A stretch of DNA of 64,000 nucleotides. It comes from Clarireedia homoeocarpa. Its lineage: Eukaryota; Ascomycota; Leotiomycetes; Helotiales; Rutstroemiaceae. Made by a program: the position numbers and the translations under genes. Under the pieces are notes generated by a model. The model did no database searches. It worked only from the letters and a program-made list of their open reading frames with translations, and was not told where the DNA came from. The DNA lies in assembly GCA_001465935.1 (NCBI GenBank), contig LNKV01000038.1, forward strand, positions 70,176 to 134,175, in the 5' to 3' direction. How positions within the stretch are numbered: the stretch's first letter is position 1; each line of letters starts with the position of its first letter. Shown here one piece after another: positions 34,148 through 45,215 of the stretch.

Positions 34148-35797
34148 ATGACTACATTACAACCCCGTGGGCCATATTCACAGGAAGAACTTGCGAAGCT
34201 TTATCCAGAAGGATTGCAATTGCAGCTAGTCCAGATTCTACTCCGGCATGGCGAACGAAGCCCTGTTTCTCCCAGATTCCAGAATGCTGGTGTCCAGCCA
34301 TACTGGCCATACTGTTCTGCTGCTCGGCGGATGGTGAGCATTACTAAGGAAGCTAATTCGTCAGATTGGAGCTCACTGCAATGGAGGCGTCGCATTGAAA
34401 CATTTGGCAACGATGATGGGCCCGTCATAGCTAGAGGGCCTGGTGGAGAAGTAGACGATGTTTGCAATCTGGGCGAATTGACGGACACAGGAAGAGAAAC
34501 GACGTCGCAATTAGGAACGCGATTAAGAAAACTCTATGTTGAACAATTGGGGTTTCTGCCGAAGACAATCGAGAATACTGATTTCATGTACCTTCGAGCA
34601 ACGCCAATGCCGCGTGCACTTGAGTCACTTCAACAGACGTTTTTCGGTCTATATCCTTCAAATTATCGTGCAGTATCATGCCCGCCACCAACAATTATCA
34701 CTCGGGCTCCCGCTGGTCAGTAGGCTTGCCATATTCGTATTGTCTCAAAACTAATGCTGCATTCTTTAGATGAGACCCTCTACCCCAACGACTCGAGTTG
34801 TAGGAGGTTTGCTCAGGTAACGAGAGCTTTTGCACAACGTGCCGCCGACAAATGGAACAATACGGACGAAATGGAATATTTGAATAAGCTTATTGGCAAG
34901 TGGATGCCAGACTCCAGCAGTCGGGTCGCGGTTGACTCGCATCCTAGACTCTCTGGAATTATGGACACATTGAATTCAACACTCGCACATGGGCCAGAAA
35001 CCAGGTTGCCCAAAGAATTTTATGATCTCAAGGGACGTGCTATCATTGATAAAATAGCGGTGGAGGAGTGGTTCAGCGGTTACCAAGAATCTGAAGAATA
35101 TCGTATCTTGGGAATCGGCGGCCTCATGGGAGACGTAGTTTCTAGAATGGTTGGCAGTGTTCGAAATAGTGGAGGTGATGGACTGCTCGAGATTGGCGGT
35201 AAAACTGGGTCAATGGGCCCCGGAAGAGGAGGTGAAACAGACATAAAATTTGCCCTGAGCGGTTGCCATGACACAACCCTCGCTGCGGTTCTCTCGAGCT
35301 TGGGTGCGTTCGATGGGGAGCCATGGCCACCATATACATCACATATCGCCCTGGAACTGTTCAGAAAGACACATCCTTCATTGACGGGATCCAAAAACAT
35401 TAGCGCCAACGGCATAAGCACAGGCTGGTTTTCTGTCTTCCGCGGAAAGTTACCCCAAGAGAGTTCTATTGCCAGGAGAAAGCTCTCGGAGCTTTCCGAG
35501 ATTGAAAAATCCAAACTTGAAGGTTACTATGTAAGACTACGTTATAATGATAAAGTGATGAAAGTGCCTGGCTGCAGAGCACAAGGTAAACACCTTGAAG
35601 GGGATGACTCATTTTGTACATTGGTAAGTTTCAAAGCAGAGGGCCTGTTTGGAACATAACTAACTACAATCTCTCCCGTGTAGGAAGAATTCAAGAACAT
35701 AGTAGACAAGTTCACGCCTACGAACTGGAAGCAGGCTTGTTTGAGCAATTTAGATGTGTCGGCGTTTCCCAAAATCAAAGAACCTGCGGGGTACTAA
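34148..35797 (+). CDS. Histidine acid phosphatase (branch-2 histidine phosphatase, ACP6-like)
   Basis: Phosphomonoesterase using a phosphohistidine intermediate. Exons 34148-34715, 34770-35623 and 35684-35797 encode 511 residues. The active-site motif RHGERSP is at residues 33-39 and the distal HD pair at His356-Asp357 (LSGCHDTTL), so both catalytic halves are present. Unlike secreted phytases and Pho5-type enzymes there is no N-terminal signal peptide (MTTLQPRGPYSQEEL), pointing to an intracellular enzyme like lysophosphatidic acid phosphatase ACP6; that substrate is only inferred. The C-terminal exon was placed by an in-frame GTAAGT...GTAG intron; without it the protein would end FGT at 35659. 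Confidence 0.87.
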
Positions 35798-36214
35798 ATA
35801 TTTGGATTCTAGACAGATTCAAGTATATATCGCATCGAAGAGGAGTATATGTGTTAAAGAGTCAGAACAGTCCGATCAGCGACAAATAATGATGAAAAGT
35901 ACACGAGGCCGAGAGAGTAGATAGATTATACTCGAGCAACAAATTATAACTCTCTCTACTGATCATGTTGTGTGATTCGTCATGAGAGAAAGGAAATTAG
36001 CTGCTAGATCGTTCTAAAGGAGGGAGTTATTATATATGTATTGTAATTGGTTCTAGGTAAGGCTTCTATATTTCTTTTATGTCTATATGAAGTTTGGTCC
36101 ATGATATCGTATGCTGAAATAATTACACATCCAAGAAGAGGTGATATTTAAACGCAATCCAGAGTTTCTCGTGCTTTCCAAAGTAAGGAGCCCGTTTTTT
36201 CGGCGAGTTCCCCC
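35798..36214. other. Convergent 3' spacer
   Basis: Between the stops of the acid phosphatase (plus) and the phosphoglycerate-mutase-like gene (minus). Contains inverted GAGAGAG/CTCTCTC segments (about 35912 and 35951) that could form a 3'-UTR stem. An ATGATGA/CTGA pair at 35889-35962 was considered as a snoRNA and rejected. Confidence 0.5.
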
Positions 36215-37277
36215 TCACAATCTTGAAGGTTCAGTCGCCTTTTCAGGTTTGTTTCCTTCAATGACAACACCCAGACCAGAGCCAGCATCCAGACCTGCTG
36301 GTCCTTGACTAGGGGTTGTAGAAAATGATTCGTCCCCTGAGAAACGCCTGGCGAAAACATTAGAAATTGTTTATATCCCTGGAGTATGATGACTTACCAT
36401 CCTCGCTCTTCTCCCCCGCTCAAGAAGCTGCAGTCCCCATTGGATTTTACAACCCAACCACCACCTACCCCTTTTCCATCTCTCCAGCCTACCTGAGGGA
36501 TCTCCTCTTCAGGTCCCTTCCACAACTCCACATTTGAATCCTCGTCACTTCCAGACTCTTTTCTTTCGAAAATACTGAGCCCACACGTAAAAGGCCGGAA
36601 ATCCTCCTCCCCTACATTGTCTGGCATTCTTCCTGTCAAACATCTTCCAATCGCAATCAGCGTTGCCGCATGCGTGCATATAACAATAGCTTTGACGCCC
36701 TCTCTATCCGCTTCCTCTATAACTCTATGTAATGCATATGCTGTTCTATCATGCAAATCTTCTATACTTTCACCATTCACACTCGGCCGTATCTTTGGTA
36801 CATATTCTTTATCGTATGCTGGAAACAATGAATGTAGCAGCTCCGGAGAGGCAGGACTCGGATGATCGAAACGAGCTAGACCATACCATTCACCCAAGCC
36901 ATTTTCGCCGCGAATTTTCAAACTGGATGGATCGGAGGTCTTGCCCGAAAGATGTCGATGGAGAGGAGAAATCGTCTGGATGCAGCGGTAGAACGGAGAG
37001 GAATAAATTCGCTCGATGGGCGGATCGACTTTACTGAGATGCTCGCCTAATTCTTGTGCTTGCGCTTCTCCGTAGCCAGCAAGTGCTGGATCGCTGGGGA
37101 TTCCAGTTGGCGTTGGAATGTTTGATGAGTAGGTACCCGTTGTGGGATCTACTACCCAGTTTGAGCGGAACTTCACAGTATGTCAGATTTGAATTGCATA
37201 GTATAAATTAAGACAGATCTTACTCCATGGCGAGTAAGATATATTGTGGTAAGAGAGCGTGGGGGTTTCGACGACAT
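36215..37277 (-). CDS. Phosphoglycerate-mutase-like histidine phosphatase (branch 1)
   Basis: Member of the branch-1 histidine phosphatase family found in many fungi; substrate unknown. Minus-strand exons 37277-37224, 37170-36398 and 36347-36215 give 319 residues. The catalytic RHG (residues 16-18) lies at the end of exon 1, LTTIYLTRHG, continuing FRSNWVVDPTTG in exon 2; the second catalytic His is His185 in VICTHAATLIAIG, and Arg in SSPFYRCIQT also fits. The last intron (50 nt) has donor GTAAGT whose TAA is an in-frame stop: unspliced mRNA ends at ERGW (276 residues), spliced mRNA continues RFSGDESFS and onward to a 44-residue tail. I favour the spliced form because the joined frame reads naturally, but both may exist. 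Confidence 0.8.
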
Positions 37278-37644
37278 TTTTTTTGGTTATGGTTAAGAGA
37301 GGTTTTCTGATGATGACGTTTTGTGGAGGGAGAAAAAGTACTGCGGCTCCGCCTTCTATGTGCGATAAGATAAGGGAGACCAAACGGATCCGGAGCACAA
37401 TCAGAGAGCGTGTACAAAGAGAGATCAGTATTTGTCAAGCTCTCCTTGAGAATAGGCAAGTAAGGGACTTTTATGTTGTTGTCGCTACTGCCTCACATCT
37501 AGCGGTGACCAACCAAAAATGAAAAGGGGTAGGGCTATTTGTGATACATTTTCGGCTCTAAAAACGACGGAACGCGATAGCTAATTCTACAGAAGCTTGA
37601 TGATATATGTACACCAGGACAAAATCGAAATTGTTTGGAGAAAC
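37278..37644. promoter_or_regulatory. Promoter spacer of the phosphoglycerate-mutase-like gene
   Basis: The 367 bp between two minus-strand genes contain the promoter of the lower gene and the 3' flank of Mss51. No striking element was seen. Confidence 0.5.
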
Positions 37645-39287
37645 CTAATCGCTGTCTTTTCTTGTGGTTTCATATCTGTGGAGGTCAGTGTAATTCCATA
37701 GCATAGCTAAGGAAATGAGAACATACCTCTTGCCTCTGAAAGCCCAAACACCCCAGTTACCACAGCTGATATCCTGAGGATCTAAGTCATTGATATCCCA
37801 TCTAAGGCTTCTGAAGCGATTCTCCCCTGGCTCCATAAGTATATCCATTTCTCCACCAACGGTTTTCTTGACCCAACTAATATCACGCTCCATGTCATAC
37901 GGAGTATAACCAGTGACTAGAATCGGTACTTTTGTCTCCAAGAGTTGTGGAATGGTCTCCGCCCATTCGTGCGAACTAGCAGGATGACCCAGGCCAGGAT
38001 GGAAGAGCATGAAACAATCAAAGTAAGGATCATAAGGATAGAAATGGCCAGCCTTATGGAGCGTATGATAATACTCAACGAATGTGCTAATCTTCAATGA
38101 GTTTGTGATCCGATCTTCCACAATAGAGCCAAATGGATTGCTAGGAGTCCTTTCAGGTAGTGGAAACTCGGCGTCTCTGTTTGCCATACTTTCAGGTCCA
38201 ATGAAGATCAAATGGAACGTCACTCGAGGGAATAAGTGAGCTAATTGTACCCAAACTTCTCTTGGTAATGAAGACTCAGCGCGAGCTCCGAGAATAAAGA
38301 TTCTCATTGGCGGTGGAGTCGGTCTCAAATTCTTGATTTCAGACCCTCCTCCCGTTCTTGGGGGGTGCAAATTGTAACGAAGAGCTCATATAGATCAGTA
38401 ATTATACGTACGTTAGGCTTGGAGCTTACTATACCACTTAAACTTTTCAAGCCCTCCACAGTCAATCTACCACCCTTCTTGATGTTGTAAGGGCTTAACT
38501 CATGTAGGATACTTCCAATGGTGATTGGGTATGTCAACAACCTGGTCGCTTGCCTCAAACTCCTCTCATCGTTGATAGCTTTGAAGTCTCTGGAGAAGAG
38601 TAGTGTGTCCCAGTTGGTCATGTTGATCATGGCCTCCTCAATTTGGTCTCCTGGGTACTCAAATTCTGGGAAAAACCGGCCCGATCGAAGATCATGGTCG
38701 TCCTCATTGATCTCTCGTAGTGTATCACATATCTCCAGATGAGCCTCGTAATCATCCGCCCAATGTTCTTCCGAGCAGGATACCGGTATTCCACAATCTG
38801 GGCACTCGAAATCGACATGCGCAGGTGGTAGAACACCTGTCGCAGATTTTCGAGCTTCTGGATCATCAGGATTTGTAGGTACTCGGGTCTGATGATGATC
38901 TGGGTGCGGACAATACGCATTCTGCTTCATAAATGCAGCACGTCTTCGAATTTCTGGAGATGGGGAATTGGAGAAGGAATGAAACAAGTTATTCGGCATT
39001 AACAAAGGTCTTCCCTCAACATTGGAAGGCGGGGTTGACTCTAGCCCATTTGGACTTCTGTACTGCGGAGGTTCACTCTTCACTGCTTGCCCTGGTTGGT
39101 TGAATGATATTGTTCGACGACCTGACTCTACGCCCACCAATTGGCTTTTTGATTGTGTATTCGAGGCAAGCTTGTTGCGTTTAATAGTTCCTGTAGCGAT
39201 TGTTCGTCGTCCTGATCCGATGGACCTAGGTGCACTTTTGAGCGCATTCAGACACCTCTGGCAGGTGTATGAAGCTGAGGAACGCAT
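37645..39287 (-). CDS. mss51: Mss51, mitochondrial COX1 translational activator
   Basis: In yeast Mss51 activates translation of mitochondrial COX1 mRNA and couples it to assembly. Minus-strand exons 39287-38435, 38384-37727 and 37675-37645 give 513 residues; introns are 50 and 51 nt. The N-terminus is basic, free of acidic residues for about 50 positions: a likely mitochondrial presequence. Cys-Pro at residue 126 (YCPHPDH) fits a family CP motif. The zinc-finger region (about 160-190) reads FECPDCGIPVSCSEEHWADD, then HLEICDTLREINEDDHDL, characteristic of Mss51. The second exon begins within LSALRYNLHPPRTGG and carries the conserved C-terminal domain (MRIFILGARAESSLPREVWV). The first donor was placed at GTATAG rather than the overlapping GTAAGC, since only the former keeps frame. 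Divergent from RSE1. Confidence 0.92.
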
Positions 39288-39554
39288 ATCTCTAAATTGC
39301 TGAAGCCTTCGTCGCTCCGTGCAACTACAGTGGTGCTCAGGAAATCATCTTCATAGGATGTTACTGCATGAGGTGATTTCGAGAATCTCGGGTCGCTTTA
39401 GTCCCAAAACGGAAAGGCGCATTTTGAGCTTGCGAATTTCTTGTCGAAAAACTGTCCAGCTCGACAAATGACATATCTATCCACGACCTGAATCGGTCGG
39501 TCGTCGTGATTATCTAGCTAAAGCTGCGCAGGCTCTCTGCGCCGCTGCGAAAAG
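39288..39554. promoter_or_regulatory. Bidirectional promoter between Mss51 and RSE1
   Basis: A 267-bp region between divergent start codons; GC-rich toward RSE1 (CGCGCAGGCTCTCTGCGCC-like sequence near 39525). Both promoters must lie here. Confidence 0.55.
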
Positions 39555-42500
39555 ATGGCGACGACATCAAATCAATTTCTTTATAGCTTGACCATCAATC
39601 CCCCTACTGCTATCACCCAAGCTATCCTTGGTCAATTTGCGGGAACGAAAGAGCAGCAAATTGTAACTGCATCTGGTTCTCGCCTTACTCTTCATAGACC
39701 TGATCCTTCCCAAGGAAAAATAATCACTGCCCTCTCGCACGATGTGTTTGGTATAATCAGAGCTATTGCCGCTTTCAGGCTGGCTGGGAGTAACAAGGGT
39801 AAGTCTCCTCTCGTCCCATTTGAGCTTCACTTAGTGATTTGAAGCATGGACGACAGCACGAATTATACCGCCCTGATTAGTCTGGCGCGAAGACTGGTAT
39901 TGTGATTAGATCGAGGCGTAGAATTGGGCTAAAGTGATCATCGCAGATTACATTATCATCACCTCCGACTCTGGCCGCATTACTATTGTAGAGTTCGTTC
40001 CCTCACAGAACAAATTCAATCGTCTACATTTGGAAACTTTCGGAAAATCTGGCATACGAAGAGTCATTCCAGGACAGTACTTAGCAGTTGATCCCAAAGG
40101 CAGAGCTTGTCTGACCGCATCTGTGGAAAAGAATAAGCTTGTTTACGTATTGAACCGCAATTCTCAAGCGGAGCTCACAATATCATCTCCTCTAGAAGCC
40201 CACAAACACCAAACGCTGGTCTTTGCATTGGTTGCCTTGGACGTAGGGTATGCAAATCCTGTGTTTGCAGCCCTCGAGGTAGATTATGGGGATTCAGATC
40301 AGGATCCAACGGGACAAGCTTATGAGGAGATTGAGAAGCAACTAGTTTACTACGAACTCGACTTAGGTCTCAACCATGTGGTACGAAAATGGTCAGACCC
40401 AGTCGACCGAACAGCGAGCATCCTCTTCCAAGTTCCTGGAGGGACTGATGGACCAAGTGGCGTTCTGGTTTGCGGCGAGGATAATATCACGTATAGACAC
40501 TCGAACCAAGAGGCGTTCCGGGTTGCTATTCCGCGACGCCGTGGCGCAACGGAGGACCCACAAAGGAAACGGCACATCATAGCAGGCGTTATGCACAAAC
40601 TGAAAGGTGCTGCCGGAGCATTCTTCTTTCTCTTACAGACCGATGATGGAGACCTGTTCAAAGTCACTATTGAGATGGTTGAAGATGAGCAGGGTCAACC
40701 AACTGGTGAGGTAAAACGTCTCAAGATTAAATATTTTGATACGGTTCCAATAGCCACAAGTCTATGCATTCTCAAAAGTGGATTCCTTTTCGTTGCCAGC
40801 GAATTTGGCAATCATCAATTCTACCAGTTTGAAAAGCTCGGTGACGACGATGAAGAGATAGAATTTGTTAGCGACGATTTCCCAACAAACCCTACGGACC
40901 CATACACGCCGGTGTACTTTCATCCACGACCGGCTGAAAATCTGAGCTTGGTCGAGAGCATTGATTCTATGAATCCGCTAATGGATTGCAAGGTCGCCAA
41001 CCTTACTGATGAGGACGCTCCTCAAATCTACTCAATCTGTGGCACTGGCGCTCGAAGCACTTTCCGAACTCTGAAACATGGGCTGGAAGTAAGTGAGATT
41101 GTCGAGTCCGAGTTACCTGGTGTTCCATCTGCTGTTTGGACCACCAAGTTGACAAGAAACGACACATACGATGCTTACATCATACTATCTTTCTCAAACG
41201 GCACTTTGGTTCTGAGTATTGGCGAGACTGTAGAAGAAGTCACGGATACGGGTTTCCTATCCTCTGCCCCAACATTGGCAGTTCAACAGCTTGGCGAGGA
41301 TGCTCTGATTCAAGTTCATCCAAAAGGGATCCGTCACATCCGTGCGGATCGACGGGTCAATGAATGGGCTGCTCCGCAGCATCGGTCCATTGTTGCGGCC
41401 ACTACTAATGAGCGACAAGTTGCTGTTGCACTGAGTTCCGGAGAAATCGTATACTTCGAAATGGATTCAGACGGTTCTCTGGCTGAGTATGATGAGAAGA
41501 AGGAAATGAGCGGCACTGTTACTTGTTTAAGTCTTGGTGAGGTACCAGAAGGACGCTTGAGGAGTCAATTTTTGGCCGTTGGCTGTGACGACTCCACGGT
41601 GCGTATCTTGAGTCTGGATCCGGAGTCAACACTCGAAAACAAGTCCGTTCAGGCATTAACTTCTCCACCAAATGCTCTCTCCATTATGGCTATGTCGGAC
41701 TCCTCGTCTGGTGGCTCAACTCTCTATCTGCACATCGGGCTGTACTCTGGTGTCTATCTTCGCACAGTACTAGATGAGGTGACTGGAGAACTCTCGGACA
41801 CACGAACTCGTTTCCTGGGCCCAAAGCCTGCTAAGCTATTCCGAGTATCGGTCCAGGGACAAACTGCCGTGCTAGCTCTCAGCTCAAGACCGTGGCTAGG
41901 ATATTCGGATCCCGTTACCAAAGGCTTTATGTTGACCCCACTAAATTATCCTGCTCTTGAATGGGGCTGGAACTTCAGCAGTGAGCAATGCACTGAAGGA
42001 ATGGTTGGCATTCAAGGGCAAAATCTAAGGTACGTTGCATGTGATATTCTGCTAAGTGAAGCCGAGATACTATGATGATTTTCTTATCGTTAACCCTCCT
42101 ACGTCCACCATGACTATGAGGATTAAATATTATATTCCAATTGTTCCTACTGAATATATCTCAACACACATCCTTCAAAGGCTTTCCACTTGCTTTGCAA
42201 CAGCAGCTGACACAAAACCATTTTAGAATATTTTCCATCGAAAAGCTTACCGACAATCTCCTTCAAGAATCCATCCCTCTCACCTACACTCCCCGCCGCT
42301 TTGTCCGACACCCGGAGCGTCCCTATTTCTATGTCATTGAAGCAGACAACAACATTCTTTCTCCAGCAACTAAGCAGAAGCTGTTAGAGGACCCTTCAGT
42401 TGTCAATGGTGACGCCGCCGTGCTTCCTCATGAAGAATTTGGTTATCCAAGAGGCAGAAATCACTGGGCCTCATGTATCTCTGTCATAGATCCCGTAACA

Positions 42501-43592
42501 GAGAAGGCCGTCCTTTCTAAGATCGATCTTGAGGATAATGAATCGGCAGTAAGCATAGCAGTTGTCTCATTTGCAAGTCAAGATGATGAAGCCTTCCTTG
42601 TCGTTGGTACTGGTAAAGATATCATAGTTAGCCCAAGATCGTTCTCGGCTGGTTTCATCCATGTGTATCGATTCCAAGACGACGGTAAAGAACTTGAGTT
42701 CATCCACAAGACCAAGGTAGAGGAGCCGCCCATGGCATTACTCGCTTTCCAAGGTAGGCTTTTGGCTGGAGTCGGCAAAGATCTACGTATTTACGACCTT
42801 GGAATGCGCCAGATGCTACGAAAAGCCCAAGCAGAGGTTGCACCTACTTTGATTGTTGGGCTTCAAACTCAAGGTAGTCGTATCATCGTGAGCGATGTTC
42901 AGGAGAGTATCACGATGGTAGTGTACAAGTTCCAGGAGAACAGACTCATTCCATTTGTTGATGACACAATCGCAAGATGGACAACATGTACTACTATGGT
43001 CGACTATGAGACTGTTGCTGGTGGTGATAAATTTGGCAATCTGTGGCTACTCCGTTGTCCTCCTAAGGCTAGCGAAGAAGCAGACGAGGAGGGTTCGGGT
43101 GCTCACCTACTCCACGAACGACAATACCTAGGTGGAGCTCCTCATCGCTTGAACTTAATGGCCCATTACTACCCTCAAGACATTCCTATGAGCATTCAGA
43201 AAACCAATCTCGTTGCAGGAGGACGAGACTGCCTGTTGTGGGGTGGGCTTCAAGGCACACTAGGAATTCTCATTCCATTCGTTAGTCGAGAGGATGTTGA
43301 CTTCTTCCAAACTCTTGAACAGCATCTCAGATCTGAAGACCCTCCATTGGCCGGAAGGGACCATTTAATTTACCGAAGTTACTACGTACCAGTTAAGGGC
43401 GTTATAGATGGAGATCTATGCGAAAGATATACTCTGTTACCTACAGACAAAAAGCAGATGATTGCGGGAGAGTTGGACCGTTCGGTTCGGGAGATTGAGA
43501 GAAAGATTTCGGTATGTGCATGCATCAACGACGTTTTCCAGATTTACTACTAACAATATCTGTAGGATATTCGGACACGTTCGGCATATTGA
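39555..43592 (+). CDS. rse1: Pre-mRNA splicing factor RSE1 (SF3B3/SF3b130)
   Basis: Subunit of SF3b in U2 snRNP, a triple beta-propeller scaffold of the DDB1/CPSF160 fold. Exons 39555-39798, 39947-42029, 42227-43511 and 43566-43592 give 1212 residues, the usual family length. Conserved landmarks: MATTSNQFLYSLTINPPTAI at the start, KDYIIITSDSGRITIVEF across the first junction, LTYTPRRFVRHPERPYFYVI after the second intron, and the terminal DIRTRSAY supplied by a 27-nt last exon. The C-terminal CPSF_A domain occupies about residues 850-1180. Introns 1 (148 nt) and 2 (197 nt) are far longer than the 50-70 nt norm here; intron 2 contains a C/D-box snoRNA. Divergent from Mss51 and convergent with the LysM gene. 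Confidence 0.95.
42064..42162 (+). ncRNA. C/D-box snoRNA, snR41/SNORD62-like (18S A541 guide), in RSE1 intron 2
   Basis: Complete C/D architecture inside the 197-nt intron (42030-42226). Terminal stem GAGATA (42064-42069) with TATCTC (42157-42162), six perfect pairs; box C ATGATGA (42072-42078); box D CTGA (42050+100, i.e. 42150-42153); internal C'-like ATGAGGA (42116-42122) and a weak D' ATGA (42110-42113). The 13 nt at 42136-42148, TCCAATTGTTCCT, are the exact antisense of AGGAACAATTGGA, the fungal 18S segment just upstream of the GCCAGCAGCCGCGG loop. The fifth base upstream of box D (T at 42145) faces the first A after GG; counting from U578 makes it A541, the known snR41 target in yeast (human A590, SNORD62). 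The snoRNA ends 64 nt before the 3' splice site, suiting release from the intron lariat. Seen directly: motifs and stem; known: target site; inferred: expression. Confidence 0.85.
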
Positions 43593-43771
43593 TTGGGCGC
43601 TTATGGTTTGGGACGACTACTGATTGATGGTTTGGTGTACAGTACATAGTGTATAGCAAACACTATCCTCATGAATGCTGCACCTCAGGTCTATACTACA
43701 GGAGGAGTAAAACATGGAACGAAACGGCAGTATGCAGGGGCATCTGCATTTACAAATTCTATACACGAACT

Positions 43772-44758
43772 TTATGACCTTTGTCCTGTGAATCTTCGCC
43801 GCCCAGCATTTGATCTCGTTTTCCCTTTACTCTTTTCATTTCCTGGTATTGGGTGTTCCTTCTCCCATCTTTCGTCGTCATTATATACATCCATCGCCAT
43901 TTCCAAGTCATAATTTGCCTGCTCGAGATATAGTATCGCAACATCGTACCTATCCAAGCAAATATTAGCCATACCATAACCTTAATCAAACATGATCCCT
44001 GTATCTCCATGCAGTTCCTCAATAATATAATTGACAGGTCTTTAAGAGACAGAAATGATATGCACTTACTCAGGCACTTTGCACCCTACCATAAACCTCC
44101 TAACAATCGACTTCTTTCTCTCCTCCTCTTCGCCCTCCAACGGCCGCGGACTCAGACTCACCCCCCCTTTGTACCACTCTCCAGGAATCAACACCGTCCT
44201 CCTCGCCAACAGCAGATGATCCACCGTTATGCCGTTCTTCTTCCGCAGCACATCAATCGGCACGTCATAGCGCAACGACAGCGCTTGCATGGAATCGCGC
44301 GCGTGGTCTACAAAATGCAGCACATCTTCTGCTTGTTCATGTTGTTGTGATTTCTCGTTGACTGCGGGATCGTGCGACGATGATGATAGACTGGCGTATG
44401 AAGGGAGTGCATCTTCGCTGTTTCCTTTCTCTCGCTCTGCTTGTTCGTAAGCAGGTGGTAAGGGCGAGGGTGAGGATGTTCCGCCGCCGTGGTGCGTTTT
44501 GCCTTCCGAGTAACTCGGCGGATCTTTCAATCCCGGCGGTAGCGGCGACGGACCGGTGCTGATCTGGCAGAACGGGCAATACGTTGCGAAGCGCTCGTTC
44601 CCGTATATGCAGTTACCGCAGATAGTTCGGCCGCAGCAGGGGAGAGTACGATTGGAGGGGACGGATTGTGGTTTTTCGGATTTCTCGTCAGTATATAGAG
44701 GTGGGATGTGTGAGAGGGAGCGGGCACAACAACAGCAGAAGTCGGAGTTCATTGTCAT
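43772..44758 (-). CDS. Intracellular LysM-domain protein with N-terminal Cys-rich zinc-finger-like region
   Basis: Minus-strand exons 44758-44070 and 43949-43772 (intron 120 nt) give 288 residues. No signal peptide: it starts MTMNSDFCCCCARSLSH, then LPCCGRTICGNCIYGNERFA and TYCPFC, a set of CxxC pairs like a RING or treble-clef zinc site. A Pro/Ser-rich linker follows. A single LysM-like domain lies at about 145-195 (LHFVDHARDSMQALSLRYDV, then LRKKNGITVDHLLLARRTVLIP). The second exon encodes YDVAILYLEQANYDLEMAMD, a helical UBA-like segment, and a basic end. The start could also be Met3. Such proteins occur widely in filamentous fungi with unknown function; a ubiquitin-related role is only a guess from the zinc site and the UBA-like tail. 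It is convergent with RSE1 (179 bp). Confidence 0.8.
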
Positions 44759-45215
44759 TTCGTTTCGTTGGCGGTATAAGTGGTGAGGTAGGAGAAATAG
44801 ATTGCGTTGTCTGCTGGATGAAAGATATACTCGATGTTCCAGCTGATGTCTACATTTGTTGCACATTTGCCCCTCGGTCGCGTTTCCTTATCGGAAAATG
44901 AACATCGTTATCAATATGGCACGTGCGCAAAAATTATGAATGGTAGAGGTCGATCAAAAAGGTCTGGATTTGCACAAGAGCATTTCGATTGTTTATATCA
45001 TGTTGTAACCAATTTTATTGTATGGTTGACTTGTAATCTACATTGGATGACCTCTCCCGCTGCTGAATATGTACATGAGGTTTATGGCCATCCAATTTGC
45101 CTTTTTAAGGCAATAGCATAGCCGGCAGGAGCTGCTAAAGCTAAACTAACACTCCGAGAGCTGTGCTCTTGTGAAAGTCATAATTATTAACAATGGCCAA
45201 AATCAATGCTTCGTT
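44759..45215. promoter_or_regulatory. Promoter spacer upstream of the LysM-protein gene
   Basis: Between two minus-strand genes: 5' region of the LysM gene and 3' flank of the Hos4-like gene. Contains a GCACGTGC palindrome near 44920. No coding frame with a domain. Confidence 0.5.

Noticed and set aside
35889..35962. Second possible C/D snoRNA (ATGATGA ... CTGA, 74 nt)
   Set aside because: Only a 4-bp flanking stem at uneven distances and no rRNA match to the segment before CTGA; likely chance in a 3' spacer.
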